Positions 18,554 through 28,149 of a stretch of DNA of 64,000 nt are shown one piece after another. The first letter of the stretch is position 1. Every line of letters starts with the position of its first letter. This DNA comes from Chelativorans salis (GTDB lineage Bacteria > Pseudomonadota > Alphaproteobacteria > Rhizobiales > Rhizobiaceae), in assembly GCF_025336525.1 (NCBI RefSeq), contig NZ_JAOCZP010000013.1, positions 1-64,000 of the forward strand, in the 5' to 3' direction. The position numbers and the translations under genes are program-made. Under the pieces are notes generated by a model, which did not search any database, was not told the DNA's origin, and saw nothing but the letters and a program-made list of their open reading frames with translations.

Positions 18554-18748
18554 ATGATCCCCTTCCATCTGATCTTCGCAACCGTTCTGGCGCTAACCGT
18601 GGTGAGCGGCACGGTAGCTACGATGGTGGCTGTCCTTGACGATACACGCGGCAACAAGGCTCACCGTAGGCTGGTCGAGGCTCTTTCACAGGTGGCGCTT
18701 TTGGGAGCGGGTGCCATCATCGCGCTTCTGAGCCGCAGCGCCGGATAG
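18554..18748 (+). CDS. Small membrane protein, 64 residues
   Basis: Starts MIPFHLIFATVLALTVVSG with a hydrophobic helix, has a charged middle (LDDTRGNKAHRR) and a second hydrophobic segment VALLGAGAIIALLS near the C terminus. GAGGAG lies about 7 bases before the ATG. Two membrane helices with a short loop are expected. Function unknown. Confidence 0.5.
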   Translation: MIPFHLIFATVLALTVVSGTVATMVAVLDDTRGNKAHRRLVEALSQVALLGAGAIIALLSRSAG

Positions 18749-19031
18749 AAGAAGCCTGCTCTCCCAAGCCAGTTCATCACGCCAGACCCGTCGACGCAGG
18801 ATCTTGGCGGGTAGTATCCCAAATTTCGGCTACAGCTGGGAATCGCGCCATTGTCAGCAGACAAATCAAGGTATCAGAGGGTGACCACCAATACGCCCCA
18901 TCGATAGTGGGCCGTTGTCATTCCGATCAATGCGACAGGCGCTGTCGTTGGGTTGAGCGCCGCAATCCACGTGCTCGAACGACAGCAAACCAACCCAGGG
19001 CCGTGCCAAGAACAGGCTCCCGTAACGCCGC

Positions 19032-19970
19032 TCACCCCTCCGCCATGAAGGTGTAGCCGTTGCCGCGACGCTTGGCAAAGCCAACGCCCGGATAGTCCCA
19101 ATGGAAGCCGAGGAGCTTTACTTTATCGGTCGCGGCGCGGTCGAGCAGCGTGCGGCGGGTCTCGGCGGCCACGTCGGGGGCGGCGTCGAAGGCGAACTGC
19201 CAGTCCGGGTGGGCGAAATAGATGACCGGGTGGACGATCGCATCAGCCACGACGATGAGACCGTCGCCGCCTTCCACCTCGAAGGAGACGTGACCGGGCG
19301 TGTGCCCCGGGGTCGAGAGAACATGGATGCCGGTGACGATGTCGTCGCCGGGTTTGACCATGGTGACGGCATTGCGGACGGCCGCATACTGCCGCTGCGC
19401 CTCGCGCGCCAGGTCGTGCATTTCAGAGGGAAAGTGGGTGAAGACCGCCTCGCCGTTCCAGAAATCCCACTCGTCGGCAGCCGAATAATAGGCGGCGTTG
19501 GGGAAGCGGAGACCGCCGTCCGGCAGAATCGTCCCCCAGATGTGGTCCGGGTGGCCGTGGGTGAAGACGACCTTGGTGATATCGGCAGGATCAAAACCGG
19601 CGGCGGCGAGGCTGTCGTTGATGGCGCCGGCTGTCGGTTGGAAGCCCTTGCCCGAGCCGGTATCAAAGAGGATGAGATCGTCGTCGGCGCGGATCAAGGT
19701 GATATTGGCCTCTGAACGGAGCTCATCGAGGCTGATCCCGTGCTCGCTGAAGAAGGCTTCTCTCTCCTCTGGCGGGACATTGGTAGCCTGGAAGAAACTC
19801 GGCGCTGTCAGGTAACCGTCACTTATGACCGTCACCTCAAAATCGCCATGCCTGAAGCGGTGCGGTGCGGGCGCGGCGTGCAGCCCTTCCGGCAAGAGGC
19901 CGAGCGCACCAAAGCCGGCGGCGCCGGCAAGAAAACGACGCCGGCTGACCGGCGCGAGCGGCTTCAACAT
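19032..19970 (-). CDS. Tat-exported MBL-fold metallo-hydrolase
   Basis: A 312-residue metallo-beta-lactamase-fold hydrolase. The N terminus has a twin-arginine signal (SRRRFLAGAAGFGALGLLP). The metal site shows THGHPDH at about residue 140, a further histidine in STPGHTPGHVSFE near 220 and an aspartate in VVADAIVHP. A 30-residue insert with WDFWNG and FTHFP is typical of the quorum-quenching-lactonase-like/AttM-like exported group. It stands alone. Substrate unknown; lactones, esters or phosphoesters are possible. Confidence 0.9.
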   Translation of the reverse strand: MLKPLAPVSRRRFLAGAAGFGALGLLPEGLHAAPAPHRFRHGDFEVTVISDGYLTAPSFFQATNVPPEEREAFFSEHGISLDELRSEANITLIRADDDLILFDTGSGKGFQPTAGAINDSLAAAGFDPADITKVVFTHGHPDHIWGTILPDGGLRFPNAAYYSAADEWDFWNGEAVFTHFPSEMHDLAREAQRQYAAVRNAVTMVKPGDDIVTGIHVLSTPGHTPGHVSFEVEGGDGLIVVADAIVHPVIYFAHPDWQFAFDAAPDVAAETRRTLLDRAATDKVKLLGFHWDYPGVGFAKRRGNGYTFMAEG

Positions 19971-20269
19971 CCTTCCCTCCTACGCCGTCGCAAGCGGCCA
20001 GTGGGCCGCGCTCCGAATACATGTCGATGGCCCAGGAATACTATGCCTCGGCCGGACTGTCTAACGGCCCAAGTCCGTCAATGCCTCGCTTGACCAAATG
20101 TTCTTTTTTTGTTCACTACTCCGGGCTGCAACGGCAATATGAGCACTTCCATGGTCCGAAGGCACAGCGGATCCCCCTCCCCGACGATCATCATGCGCTT
20201 CTGTGCAGATCATGGCCTCAACTACCGTACGCGGACGGTGACGGTGGTCTGGCCGGGCGGCTTTAGGCT

Positions 20270-20464
20270 GAGCTCTATCGCCTGCACTGCTTCGCCGACG
20301 TCGACCCCGCGGAGACTTTTCGCACGCATTTCGGCGGGATAAGCTTCGATCCGAAGAAGGATCGAAAGGGGGGCAGAGCCAGGGGTGCGTGGCATCGGAC
20401 GGTCGAGTACGAGCGCATCTTGGAGAGCGGTCCCCTGAGCGTGCCGGAGATATTGCGTCGGTAG
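20270..20464 (+). pseudogene. C-terminal remnant of an unrecognised rhizobial-type small protein
   Basis: An open stretch of 64 codons reads ELYRLHCFADVDPAETF, then THFGGISFDPKKDRKGG and ends SGPLSVPEILRR. It is protein-like and soluble, but no start codon is found in frame upstream, where stops occur. It ends 12 bp before the SRAP relic. It is probably the surviving end of a decayed gene. Confidence 0.35.
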
Positions 20465-20476
20465 GAGGAGCTTCGC

Positions 20477-21198
20477 ATGGGCGGTCGCGTGTTCGTCAGA
20501 ACAACCTTGGACGAGCCGATGCGCAATTCGCCTGGGCGCAGGCGGCCGGCGGCATCGAAGGACTGGCCAACGACTATCCGTGCTAGAACGGGGCGCCGGG
20601 GAAGGATTACCCGCTCATCATCCAGGAGCCGGATCACGCTGGGCCGGTCTTCATGCGGCCTCTTGGGGCTTCATCCCGTCATGGGCGAATGAGCCCAACT
20701 TTGGCGGCCGGCGTCCGCCCATCAATGCCAGAGCCGAAACGGTGGCCACCAGCGGCAATGTTCAAGCACGCCTATAGGAGACGGCTCGCGCTCATGCCGA
20801 TCGACGGGTTCTTTGAATGGTGGGGCGTGCAGGGCACGGGTAAGAACAAGCAGCCCTATGCCGTGGCAATGAAGACCAACCGGCCCTTCTGTATCGCTGC
20901 GATCTGGGAAGAATGGAAGGATCGTCAGACGGATGCGGTCTCGCGCACGTTTGCTGTCGTCACCTGCGAAGCAAACGAGCTTATGGCGCCGATCCATCCT
21001 CGCATGCCGGTGATCATCGCGCCTGACGATTATCCGCGCTGGCTCGCGTTCCAGGAGGAAGACCCGCACGATCTGTTGAAGTCATTCCCGTCCGAAAAGA
21101 TAAAGATATGGCCCATTGGCCGAAAGGTGGGGAATACATGGAACAACGCATCGGATATCCTAGATCCAATTGAAGAAGAAGAGCCGCCGCTCATTTAG
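20477..21198 (+). pseudogene. SRAP/YedK-type peptidase, decayed
   Basis: The pieces of a SOS-response-associated peptidase (HMCES/YedK) are spread over three frames: MGGRVFVRTTLDE at 20477, then GGIEGLANDYPC with an in-frame TAG at about 20583, then ASWGFIPSWANEPN and PPINARAETVA, and from about 20755 FKHAYRRRLALMPIDGFFEW to the end. The family protects abasic sites through the amine and thiol of Cys2; here codon 2 is GGC (Gly), so the catalytic residue is gone as well. GGAGGAG remains seven bases before the ATG. At least three frameshifts plus a nonsense codon rule out function. Confidence 0.85.
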
Positions 21199-21212
21199 AC
21201 GCGGGGACTGCC

Positions 21213-21410
21213 ATGAACGCGTTGCACGAAACGGATGCCTGTGACGTGGAGGAGACGGCACGCCTGTTCTATGAATTCGCTACCGGCAAGCGGTGGAGAG
21301 ACGCAAGATCGGCCATTCGGGACACTTGGCTCGAGACAGCACGGCAGCTCCATGACATCGTTGGGGAGCCGATCTCGCCAATTGGATCGCCAAAGCCTAC
21401 ACCCCACTGA
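21213..21410 (+). CDS. Small hypothetical protein A of a duplicated pair
   Basis: 65 residues, MNALHETDACDVEETARLF onward. The core ARLFYEFATGKRWRDA and ETARQLHDIVG is closely related to the ORF at 21741, so the two are paralogues about 500 bp apart. The start is 15 bp after the SRAP relic. No domain name is known to me; the conserved helix-turn-helix-like pattern suggests a small helical protein. Confidence 0.45.
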   Translation: MNALHETDACDVEETARLFYEFATGKRWRDARSAIRDTWLETARQLHDIVGEPISPIGSPKPTPH

Positions 21411-21740
21411 TCGCCCGGCAAACAAAAAGCCCCGCTGGCCGGAGCCAACGGGGCAGTGACTGAAGGATGCTTGGTGTATTGCGAATCTTAATACCGGCGT
21501 GGAGATTCACCAGTCGCCAAAATGGCGTAGTGCCGTAGACGCAAATAATGCCTCACCGGCAGGAACCTTCCATTCTGGCCATCGTTCAGCGTGCGTGGCT
21601 CTCCTCCCGGCCACAGGCAGGCCGGCCTACCCTCCGAGGTCCCCCAACCGCTACCGCCGGCCTGCCGCTCTCGAGGAGGCACCGAATCTCTCGACTCCCT
21701 CCCGCGCTCATGCCAACATGTCGTTGGTTTATGGAAGGTC
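21411..21740. other. Gap between the two paralogous small ORFs
   Basis: No supported gene. It holds the hairpin at 21429-21454 listed separately; the rest shows nothing recognisable. Confidence 0.4.
21429..21454 (-). terminator. GC-rich hairpin with T-run on the minus strand
   Basis: GCCCCGCTGGC pairs with GCCAACGGGGC with one mismatch and a CGGA loop. AACAAAAA precedes it on the plus strand, so on the minus strand the stem is followed by TTTTTGTT, the form of an intrinsic terminator. There is no minus-strand gene directly upstream; the nearest is the diguanylate cyclase, which ends at 22840. Confidence 0.5.
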
Positions 21741-21932
21741 ATGAACCCGTCACTTACTGTGGAAGGCGCCGGAGGCGTGAAGACGTTGCAGGGTGTCGGC
21801 GACGTGGAACTCGCGGCGCGGCTATTCTACGAATTCGAGACACGCAAGCAGTGGGCAGACGCAAAGCCGGCCGTCAAGGAGACGTGGCTGAAGGCTGCCC
21901 GACAGTTCCACGACGTGAGGCGCCGCGGCTAA
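21741..21932 (+). CDS. Small hypothetical protein B of a duplicated pair
   Basis: 63 residues, MNPSLTVEGAGGVKTLQG onward. The segment ARLFYEFETRKQWADAKPAV and TWLKAARQFHD mirrors the ORF at 21213 almost position by position, which argues that both are or were real genes. GGAAGG precedes the ATG closely. Function unknown. Confidence 0.45.
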   Translation: MNPSLTVEGAGGVKTLQGVGDVELAARLFYEFETRKQWADAKPAVKETWLKAARQFHDVRRRG

Positions 21933-22157
21933 ATCGTATTTAGCACGGCTCTACTCCCTGACATCCCTACGTGCGCGCACTCTGCCGAAGGCGTCGGAAG
22001 CCACCGATGAAGCGTAAGCCCACGTGGAAGTGGTTATAAAGAAGGTAGTCGCTGAGCAAGATCACGCCGACCTCACGCATTGTGAAACAAGTGTCGGATT
22101 CGTTACGCAACGCTTCTCATTTGTCGCTCTTGAGCTTTCAAGTAAGGAGAGACTGCG

Positions 22158-22424
22158 ATGCGCGAGATCGATATTGGTCCGTTCGAAGAGCCGGTCCACG
22201 TCGTGACTGAGGCCGGAGAGCGCAATGTCTGTAACGCCAGAGAGGCCGCGGAAATGCTCCTCTACGAATGGCCGACAGGCGAGACGGGAATACGAATTCA
22301 GGCGCGGATGACGTGCATGAAGGTGCTTGCGGGAAATGAATCGCCAGTATCTGCGCGGGAGGCATTCGTGCAGGCGGCAAAGGAGGCGAAGATATTTGCT
22401 GAGGCGTGCGAAGATGCGCGTTAG
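22158..22424 (+). CDS. DUF982 domain protein
   Basis: An 88-residue protein matching the DUF982 layout common in rhizobia: an N-terminal strand pair (DIGPFEEPVHVVTEAG), AREAAEMLLYEWP, and the C-terminal SAREAFVQAAKEAKIFAE. AAGGAGAG lies 8 bases before the ATG. DUF982 proteins are short, numerous and of unknown function. Confidence 0.8.
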   Translation: MREIDIGPFEEPVHVVTEAGERNVCNAREAAEMLLYEWPTGETGIRIQARMTCMKVLAGNESPVSAREAFVQAAKEAKIFAEACEDAR

Positions 22425-22839
22425 GCAACCTCCCGTTCTGCAGCCAGGTGCTGGCAGTTCGCCCGCACCAGAGTGATAGGAGAGCGGAGGGAGTACCAAT
22501 GGGGCTCCCTCTCTGGATCTCCGAGGCCCCCGCAGGATTCCGATGAAGTGGCGAGGCAACAGATAACCCGCCTCGTGGCGGGTCCTTCTCGAGCACTGCG
22601 CCTCAATGACCTTCTTGTAGAGGGTTTCGATCGTGAGCTCAGGAGTATTCCAAGCGCAGAAGCAATCCTAACGGCCTTGGGATGATCAGGTGACAAGGAG
22701 GGAGCGAAACTTCAATGTACCGGCGCACTAATTGCTTTGCTGGCGCGGAGCGCTGGTGGGTAGTTGCTTTCGTCGTGGGTGCACGTTGTTGATGCCGACA
22801 GACTTCCCGTTGCCCAGGATCTCGGGATTACCTCGTGCC
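22425..22839. other. Gap without a supported gene
   Basis: A 70-codon frame at 22473-22685 (ending AEAILTALG) is open but lacks a good start signal and looks only weakly protein-like. No repeat or terminator was recognised at the end of the DUF982 gene or of the converging cyclase gene. Confidence 0.4.
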
Positions 22840-24171
22840 TCACTGCCGATCTTGCTCGGGTGTATCCATGCTTTCGCTCCACAACTGCACCCGGTCTTTT
22901 CCCGCCCGCTTCGCGAAATAGAGAGCCATGTCGGCCTGTTGCTGGATCACCTCACAGGAGAAAGATGGAGTCTGCGTATCCCCAGCAGCCACACCAATGC
23001 TCAGTGTGACCGTCGGTTTCACGCGCGAACGGGGGTTGGGGAGCGCGGCCACTGCGACCTCCCGGCGGATGCGCTCTCCAATCGCCAGTGCTTCGGCTTC
23101 GCCCGCATCGGGCAGCAGGACTAGGAACTCCTCCCCGCCATATCGCGCCACGCAGTCCGTACCCGATCGGGTGCATGCCTTAATGATGCGGGCTACTTCC
23201 ACGAGGCATCTGTCGCCTTCCATGTGCCCCAGATGGTCGTTCAGCGCTTTGAAGTCGTCGATGTCGCACATGAGGAGCGCAACCTTACCCTTTCGCCCCC
23301 ACAGCTCCTCGATCCTCTCCCGCAGGTAAAGTCGGTTAGCGGCGCCGGTCAGACCATCGATTTTCGAAAGCCGCTCGAGACTCCGGTTTGTCTCGGCCAA
23401 CTCCGCCAGGTGCTTCTGGTCGCGTAGCTCGAGCAGGAAGGATTTGTGGGCGAGGATGTTCATGGTCCTTCGCGCCACGACGGTAGCGCCCACACCACTG
23501 CCGAAGAGAAAGAAGCCCGTCAGGGCCATGCCGACATCGCTATTAGCGACCCCGAGATGGAAGGCCAGATAGAGCGCCATGGCCGGAGCGGCGATAGCCA
23601 GTGTCTGGATGAACGGAACATTGAAAAGGACGACGCCGGTAATGGCGACAAATAGCATGACGTGCAGATATCGTTCGAACACCGCGCCCCCGGTTGCCGC
23701 GCCCATCCAGCAGATGGACAACAAAATGATGAGTACGCCGGATATCAGCGTCCAACCCAGAAGTTGCTCTGATCTTGGTTTTTGCCAGACGACGGCGACG
23801 GCAAGGGCGGCCGGGATGATCACCGCGCTCGGGACAAGTGTGGCCAGTGCCTTTTCGCGCGGAAGCAGGAACAAGCTCAGGAAAAGCATGAATAGATCGA
23901 GAAAGACGACCCATATCATCCAGGACCGTATGACGCTGGCCGTATGTCTCCAGGAGCGCTGCCGGAACGCCGCGGCAATGCGGCCTTTGAGCCGGATGTC
24001 GCGCGTGCGCCCGGACAGGAGCCGCTCGACCTCTGCCATGATCTCGGGATCGCAGATGAAGCTGTCGAGAAGGGCGCCGGACGGCTTCGCAGCAGCGGCA
24101 GTTGTAGCCGGCCACCGCGGGGAGTCCGGCGGCCTGTCCTCTGACTTCGTCTTCCGGAACAGCCGCATCAT
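22840..24171 (-). CDS. Membrane-bound diguanylate cyclase (GGDEF)
   Basis: A 443-residue protein. The N-terminal 95 residues are soluble. About six hydrophobic helices follow between residues 95 and 240 (for example WMIWVVFLDLFMLFLSLFLL). The C-terminal cyclase domain starts around residue 268 with DGLTGAANRLYLRERIEEL and contains the active-site loop ARYGGEEFLVLLPDAG. The GGEEF version is catalytically competent. An RxxD inhibitory site is not obvious. It makes cyclic di-GMP. It could feed the GT2 synthase locus 8 kb away, but there is no direct link. Confidence 0.93.
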   Translation of the reverse strand: MMRLFRKTKSEDRPPDSPRWPATTAAAAKPSGALLDSFICDPEIMAEVERLLSGRTRDIRLKGRIAAAFRQRSWRHTASVIRSWMIWVVFLDLFMLFLSLFLLPREKALATLVPSAVIIPAALAVAVVWQKPRSEQLLGWTLISGVLIILLSICWMGAATGGAVFERYLHVMLFVAITGVVLFNVPFIQTLAIAAPAMALYLAFHLGVANSDVGMALTGFFLFGSGVGATVVARRTMNILAHKSFLLELRDQKHLAELAETNRSLERLSKIDGLTGAANRLYLRERIEELWGRKGKVALLMCDIDDFKALNDHLGHMEGDRCLVEVARIIKACTRSGTDCVARYGGEEFLVLLPDAGEAEALAIGERIRREVAVAALPNPRSRVKPTVTLSIGVAAGDTQTPSFSCEVIQQQADMALYFAKRAGKDRVQLWSESMDTPEQDRQ

Positions 24172-24982
24172 CCGTTTTCCTGGCGCAACATCAGTTCCAG
24201 ACGGAGTTCAGACGGCGCCCTCCTTGCCTTCCCTGTCGAATATAAGGCAAAATTCCAACCGATCGTTTATGGTCACCAGCGCATCCGCTTGAAGCTGAAG
24301 CTAAGTGCGACCAGGCCATTCTCGTCTGAAACCTCCATCATCCAATTTGTACCGACGGGAAGGTTGCCCTCCAAATCACGGATCATGTCGCTCTTGAGCG
24401 AGGGCGGATCCGAGCGCGGTACGGATCACAACCACTCGTGATCTCTTACGACTTGCCCTGATAGCGCTGCCATCAGCTTTTGTCCTGATGCACGAGAAGG
24501 CGGCATTTCAGGCGCTCTACGCCACCTCTCTCGGGCCGAGTAGGAGGAATGCGCGTAGCCTTCCTTGGTGGCGACGATGACGATTTGGGTGCTTTCGCCC
24601 TTCTTGCCGCGTCAAGCGTGATACAGCGCTTCGACGCATTCGATGCTTGCGCCGGCTCCGGCACGAGCTTCAGCGCATCAGTCATGACGGGATGCCTCGT
24701 CTTGATCAGATCAACCGCGTGGAATGGAGAACGAGCATTTGCGTTTGTGTCGACGCGAACGGATCGACGGCTGTTCGCTTCGGGGCGACCTGGTTTGGGG
24801 TAGTCGAACCGCCTGCAGGCCGAAGAAGAAATCCCCAAGCATAAGCCAACAAAGAAGGCCCGCCGCTGGAAATTACCGCGCGGTCGGTAGACATTGCTTT
24901 TCTGACATCGAAGGCAATATTTATCATTGATCGAGTTATCAGTTGGCTGGCGTAGGCTGTCCCGAGCCAGGAGGAGTCGAAT
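24172..24982. other. Gap of about 800 bp, possible small-protein remnant on the minus strand
   Basis: No intact gene is supported. On the minus strand at about 24278-24400 a short open piece reads DLEGNLPVGTNWMMEVSDEN then GLVALSFSF, which resembles the end of the small DUF6894-type proteins of rhizobia, but no start or N terminus is found. The rest holds only overlapping spurious ORFs. Confidence 0.35.
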
Positions 24983-25225
24983 ATGAGCAAATTTGTCATA
25001 ATCGGGATTGTCGCTGCAGCTCTGGCGGGATGCACCACTACGGAACGCGACGTCGGCCTCGGAGCGGCCGCAGGCGCAGTCATAGGTGGCATCGCGGATG
25101 GTGGTGAGGGCGCGCTTATCGGCGCCGGAGCCGGTGCGTTAGGCGGCCTGCTCGTTAGAAATCTCCGCAACGGATACTGCGAGTACCGCGATCGACGTGG
25201 GCGTCTCTACACTGCACGGTGTTAA
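24983..25225 (+). CDS. Glycine-zipper lipoprotein
   Basis: An 80-residue protein. A signal peptide ending in the lipobox LAGC (Cys18) is followed by a glycine-zipper segment (VGLGAAAGAVIGGIADGGEG, then ALIGAGAGALGGLL) and a short C-terminal YCEYRDRRGRLYTARC. GGAGGAG precedes the ATG by 7 bases. It is probably attached to the inner leaflet of the outer membrane. It resembles the small 17-kDa-antigen-like/YMGG lipoproteins of rhizobia. Confidence 0.8.
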   Translation: MSKFVIIGIVAAALAGCTTTERDVGLGAAAGAVIGGIADGGEGALIGAGAGALGGLLVRNLRNGYCEYRDRRGRLYTARC

Positions 25226-25228
25226 TGC

Positions 25229-25717
25229 TCGGCAGCGCTCGCCGCGCGGCGCGCGCCCCCGCAGGCGGGCCATCTTGGTGGACAGTCTGGCCTCATCGAT
25301 GAAGACAGCCCGGCAGGATCACGGTCACGTTGGCCTTCGAACCAGTCCTGCCGGCGCTTCAAGACGTCAGGACGCTCCTGCTCCAATGCATGCACGGACT
25401 TTTTCGAACGTCCAGCCTCGCCCGCGCAGGGCGCTGCAGCCGATACACACTGACCGCTCGGCTGCGAGCCGTTCGACCATCTCGTTCAGTGTCACGTCCT
25501 TGTTCATGGCACAACGAAGGTCCCGCAAGCATCGAGGCGCGAGCACGCGGCTCGCCCTGACGCCGGCTGAGCGTTCCCCGCTCCCATACCGCCCGCCTAA
25601 TCCAGATAAATCGAAAACGCCGACGCCAAACCGCGCCACGGCAAATCGCGCCGAAGCGTCTGCCGCCGCAGCGCCCAAAACCCGCATCCGAAGATCATCA
25701 CCATTAGTTCGAGCCAT
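25229..25717 (-). pseudogene. IS630-family transposase remnant
   Basis: The start MARTNGDDLRMRVLGAAAAD is the classical N terminus of IS630 orfA transposases, followed by ARFAVARFGVG, NKDVTLNEMVERLAAERSV and RGRGWTFEKV. After that the frame is broken: RPDVLKRRQDWFEGQRD is in another frame, and the DE(T/A)RLSTKMARLRGRAPRGERC portion in a third. The catalytic domain ends after about 20 residues. Terminal repeats were not identified. Confidence 0.8.
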
Positions 25718-25976
25718 CGCCACCTCCTGCAATGGCGACGGTGAATCATACAACGCAATCCATGTCATCAAGGCTACGACTAGGAGTTCAACAGACGTGA
25801 TCTAGGGCGTCATGAAGGAAGGTCCGATGTACACAAATCTGCGCGAGAGCCGTTGTCCGCCTTTGCTGGGTTCGAAACGGACTCTCCGTCCAAGCCGCGA
25901 CGGCGTCCTCAAAAGGCGGCTATACGTTAACCATTCATTAACCATGGCACGCATAGACCTGGGCAACGGAAAATTA

Positions 25977-26735
25977 ATGAAGATGACCAAAGTGCTAACT
26001 GACAGCCGACCGATCCGTCTCAAGGGGCGCTCATTCCTTGCGCTCGTGCTTACTCCAGAGCTTCCCTTCGATAGCTGGCTGGCACAGCTTGACGATCTCG
26101 CTGATCGCTCGGCGGGATTCTTTTTGCGACGCCCGGTCGTACTGGACGTGGAAGGTCTCGATATAAGCCGGCACCAGTTGGTGGAGCTGATCGGTGAGCT
26201 TGGTAAGCGCAGCGTGAGAATTATCGGGATGGAAGGCGCACGTTCGTCGCTGCTTACTTTTGACATGCCCCCAGCTATGTCGGGCGGCAGGCCGGCCCCT
26301 GATATCGAGGGGCCGGCGGCAGAACCGGCCGTCGAGGCACCAGACGTAAACCACGGAAACCCAGCAACTCCCGTCGCACAGCCCGAATCGCAGATGGTCA
26401 AAGCTAGGCCCTCGATCATCATCAATCAGCCTGTGCGTTCCGGGCAATCGGTAATCTTTCCTGAAGGCGATGTCACCATAGTCGCGTCGGTCGCATCGGG
26501 CGCGGAGATCGTCGCCGGCGGTTCTATCCACGTATACGGAACACTTCGTGGACGGGCGATGGCTGGCTCTATGGGCAACGCCGGTGCGCGCATCTTCTGC
26601 CGCAAGCTTGAAGCAGAGCTCCTTGCAATCGATGGCCTCTACAAAACGGCAGAAGACATCGAGCCGCAATTTCGCGGACGAGCCGTCCAACTCTGGCTTG
26701 AAGGCGAGGCGATCAGGGCAGAGGCACTTATCTGA
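25977..26735 (+). CDS. minC: Septum site-determining protein MinC
   Basis: About 252 residues. The N-terminal domain (PIRLKGRSFLALVLTPELPF near residue 12) blocks FtsZ assembly. A proline-rich linker follows (about 105-150). The C-terminal right-handed beta-helix domain begins SIIINQPVRSGQSVIF and includes ASGAEIVAGGSIHVYGTLRG and NAGARIFCRKLEAELLAI, the part that dimerises and binds MinD. The open frame starts at 25812, but MKMTKVLTD (25977, or 25983) fits the family start best; the ribosome-binding site is weak. It is first in a minCDE operon. Confidence 0.95.
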   Translation: MKMTKVLTDSRPIRLKGRSFLALVLTPELPFDSWLAQLDDLADRSAGFFLRRPVVLDVEGLDISRHQLVELIGELGKRSVRIIGMEGARSSLLTFDMPPAMSGGRPAPDIEGPAAEPAVEAPDVNHGNPATPVAQPESQMVKARPSIIINQPVRSGQSVIFPEGDVTIVASVASGAEIVAGGSIHVYGTLRGRAMAGSMGNAGARIFCRKLEAELLAIDGLYKTAEDIEPQFRGRAVQLWLEGEAIRAEALI

Positions 26736-26767
26736 AGCGGCGGCCAGAACGAAGACAGGAGAGGGAA

Positions 26768-27583
26768 ATGGGAAAAGTAATTGTTGTCACATCCGGTAAA
26801 GGGGGTGTCGGAAAAACGACTTCGGCTGCCGCCCTCGGCGCTGCTTTGGCGCAGAGGAACGAAAAGACGGTCGTCGTGGATTTCGACGTCGGTCTGCGCA
26901 ATCTTGACCTCGTCATGGGCGCTGAGCGGAGGGTGGTCTACGACCTGATCAATGTTATCCAAGGCGACGCCAAGCTGCCGCAGGCCTTGATCCGCGACAA
27001 GCGGTTGGAGGCGCTTTACCTGCTGCCGGCGTCGCAAACACGGGACAAGGATAATTTGACTGCACGGGGTGTTGAGGCTGTGGTCGGCGCGTTGAAGAAG
27101 AGCTTCGACTGGGTGATTTGTGACAGCCCGGCCGGGATCGAACGTGGAGCGACGCTGGCGATGCGTCACGCCGACATAGCGGTGATTGTAACGAACCCCG
27201 AGGTCTCTTCCGTACGTGATTCAGATCGCATCATCGGGCTTCTTGACGCCAAAACCGTCAAAGCCGAACGCGGCGAGTGCATTGAGAAGCATCTGCTTCT
27301 CACCCGCTACGATCCCAACCGCGCCGAACGTGGCGATATGCTAAAAGTCGACGACGTCCTGGAGATCCTGTCGATCCCATTGCTCGGCATTATACCGGAG
27401 AGCATGGATGTTCTGCGCGCCTCCAATATCGGTTCGCCGGTCACTCTTGCGGACAGCCGTAGTGCACCGGCACAAGCCTACCTCCAAGCCGCACGCCGGC
27501 TTACGGGCGAATCCGTGCAGATTGCCGTCCCCGGCGAAAAGCGCGGGTTGTTCGGAAAGATCTTCGGACGGAGGGCAGCATGA
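26768..27583 (+). CDS. minD: Septum site-determining ATPase MinD
   Basis: A 271-residue ParA/MinD ATPase. The deviant Walker A is [11 protein letters not shown] at residues 9-19; switch [16 protein letters not shown] and Walker [11 protein letters not shown] follow. The C-terminal amphipathic membrane-targeting helix is [20 protein letters not shown] lies close before the ATG. It recruits MinC to the membrane and is released by MinE. In Sinorhizobium and Agrobacterium minCDE lies on a secondary replicon; whether that holds here cannot be told from this window. Confidence 0.98.
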   Translation: MGKVIVVTSGKGGVGKTTSAAALGAALAQRNEKTVVVDFDVGLRNLDLVMGAERRVVYDLINVIQGDAKLPQALIRDKRLEALYLLPASQTRDKDNLTARGVEAVVGALKKSFDWVICDSPAGIERGATLAMRHADIAVIVTNPEVSSVRDSDRIIGLLDAKTVKAERGECIEKHLLLTRYDPNRAERGDMLKVDDVLEILSIPLLGIIPESMDVLRASNIGSPVTLADSRSAPAQAYLQAARRLTGESVQIAVPGEKRGLFGKIFGRRAA

Positions 27584-27843
27584 ACATTTTCCGTTTCTTC
27601 GGCAAGCAAGCTTCCGCTCCCACGGCGCGCGAGCGATTGCAGGTCCTACTGGCCCACGAGCGGGCATCCGTAGGTGACTCGGACCTGGTGGCTCTTCTGC
27701 GGGAAGAGATCCTCGCCGTCATCGCCAAGCACGTGCAGGTCGACGGCGAGAAGGTCAATGTGAAAATGGAGCGTGGCGACCAAGTCTCGACGTTGCAAAT
27801 CGACGTCGAGATTCCGCTCAATGCGCATATACGGGCGGCCTGA
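27580..27843 (+). CDS. minE: Cell division topological specificity factor MinE
   Basis: An 87-residue protein of normal MinE length. The N-terminal membrane-binding and anti-MinCD region ([20 protein letters not shown], then QVLLAHER) is followed by the beta-strand dimerisation domain ([31 protein letters not shown]). It overlaps minD by 4 bases. It sets the oscillation of MinD. Confidence 0.97.
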   Translation: MNIFRFFGKQASAPTARERLQVLLAHERASVGDSDLVALLREEILAVIAKHVQVDGEKVNVKMERGDQVSTLQIDVEIPLNAHIRAA

Positions 27844-27904
27844 AGGTACCGCCCTCATGAAACGCGGCGGCATTCCAGCCGCGAGTTGAAGTGAAGGAGA
27901 AAGC

Positions 27905-28108
27905 ATGACCCGCGTCGCACTACTTGATCGGCTCAAACAGCTCCAGCACATGCCAAACTTCCAAGGGCGCGATATCACCACCATTAGCGCGCTCTTGTCC
28001 AACGAGGCCTTGGCCGATCACGTTAGGGTTTGCGAGGATGCAGTCAGTGCGCCGCCCAACGGAGGTTCAGTCGGTGATGACAGCCGCGCGCTCTTGGGCC
28101 GAGCCTGA
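27905..28108 (+). CDS. Small hypothetical protein downstream of minE
   Basis: 67 residues, MTRVALLDRLKQLQHMPNFQ to SRALLGRA. GAAGGAG lies five bases before the ATG and the gene follows minE by 61 bp in the same direction. No domain is recognised; the C-terminal third is low in structure and may be a truncated end. Confidence 0.45.
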   Translation: MTRVALLDRLKQLQHMPNFQGRDITTISALLSNEALADHVRVCEDAVSAPPNGGSVGDDSRALLGRA

Positions 28109-28149
28109 TCCGCCTCGTCGATGACCTTAGGCGAGGTACGCCTACCGCA

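Noticed and set aside
22473-22685. 70-codon ORF after the DUF982 gene
   Set aside because: No start signal and weak protein character; mentioned only within the gap entry.
25977-27843. minCDE as proof that the window is from a megaplasmid or chromid
   Set aside because: In some rhizobia minCDE is on a secondary replicon, but trpBA in the same window is usually chromosomal, so no replicon call is justified.
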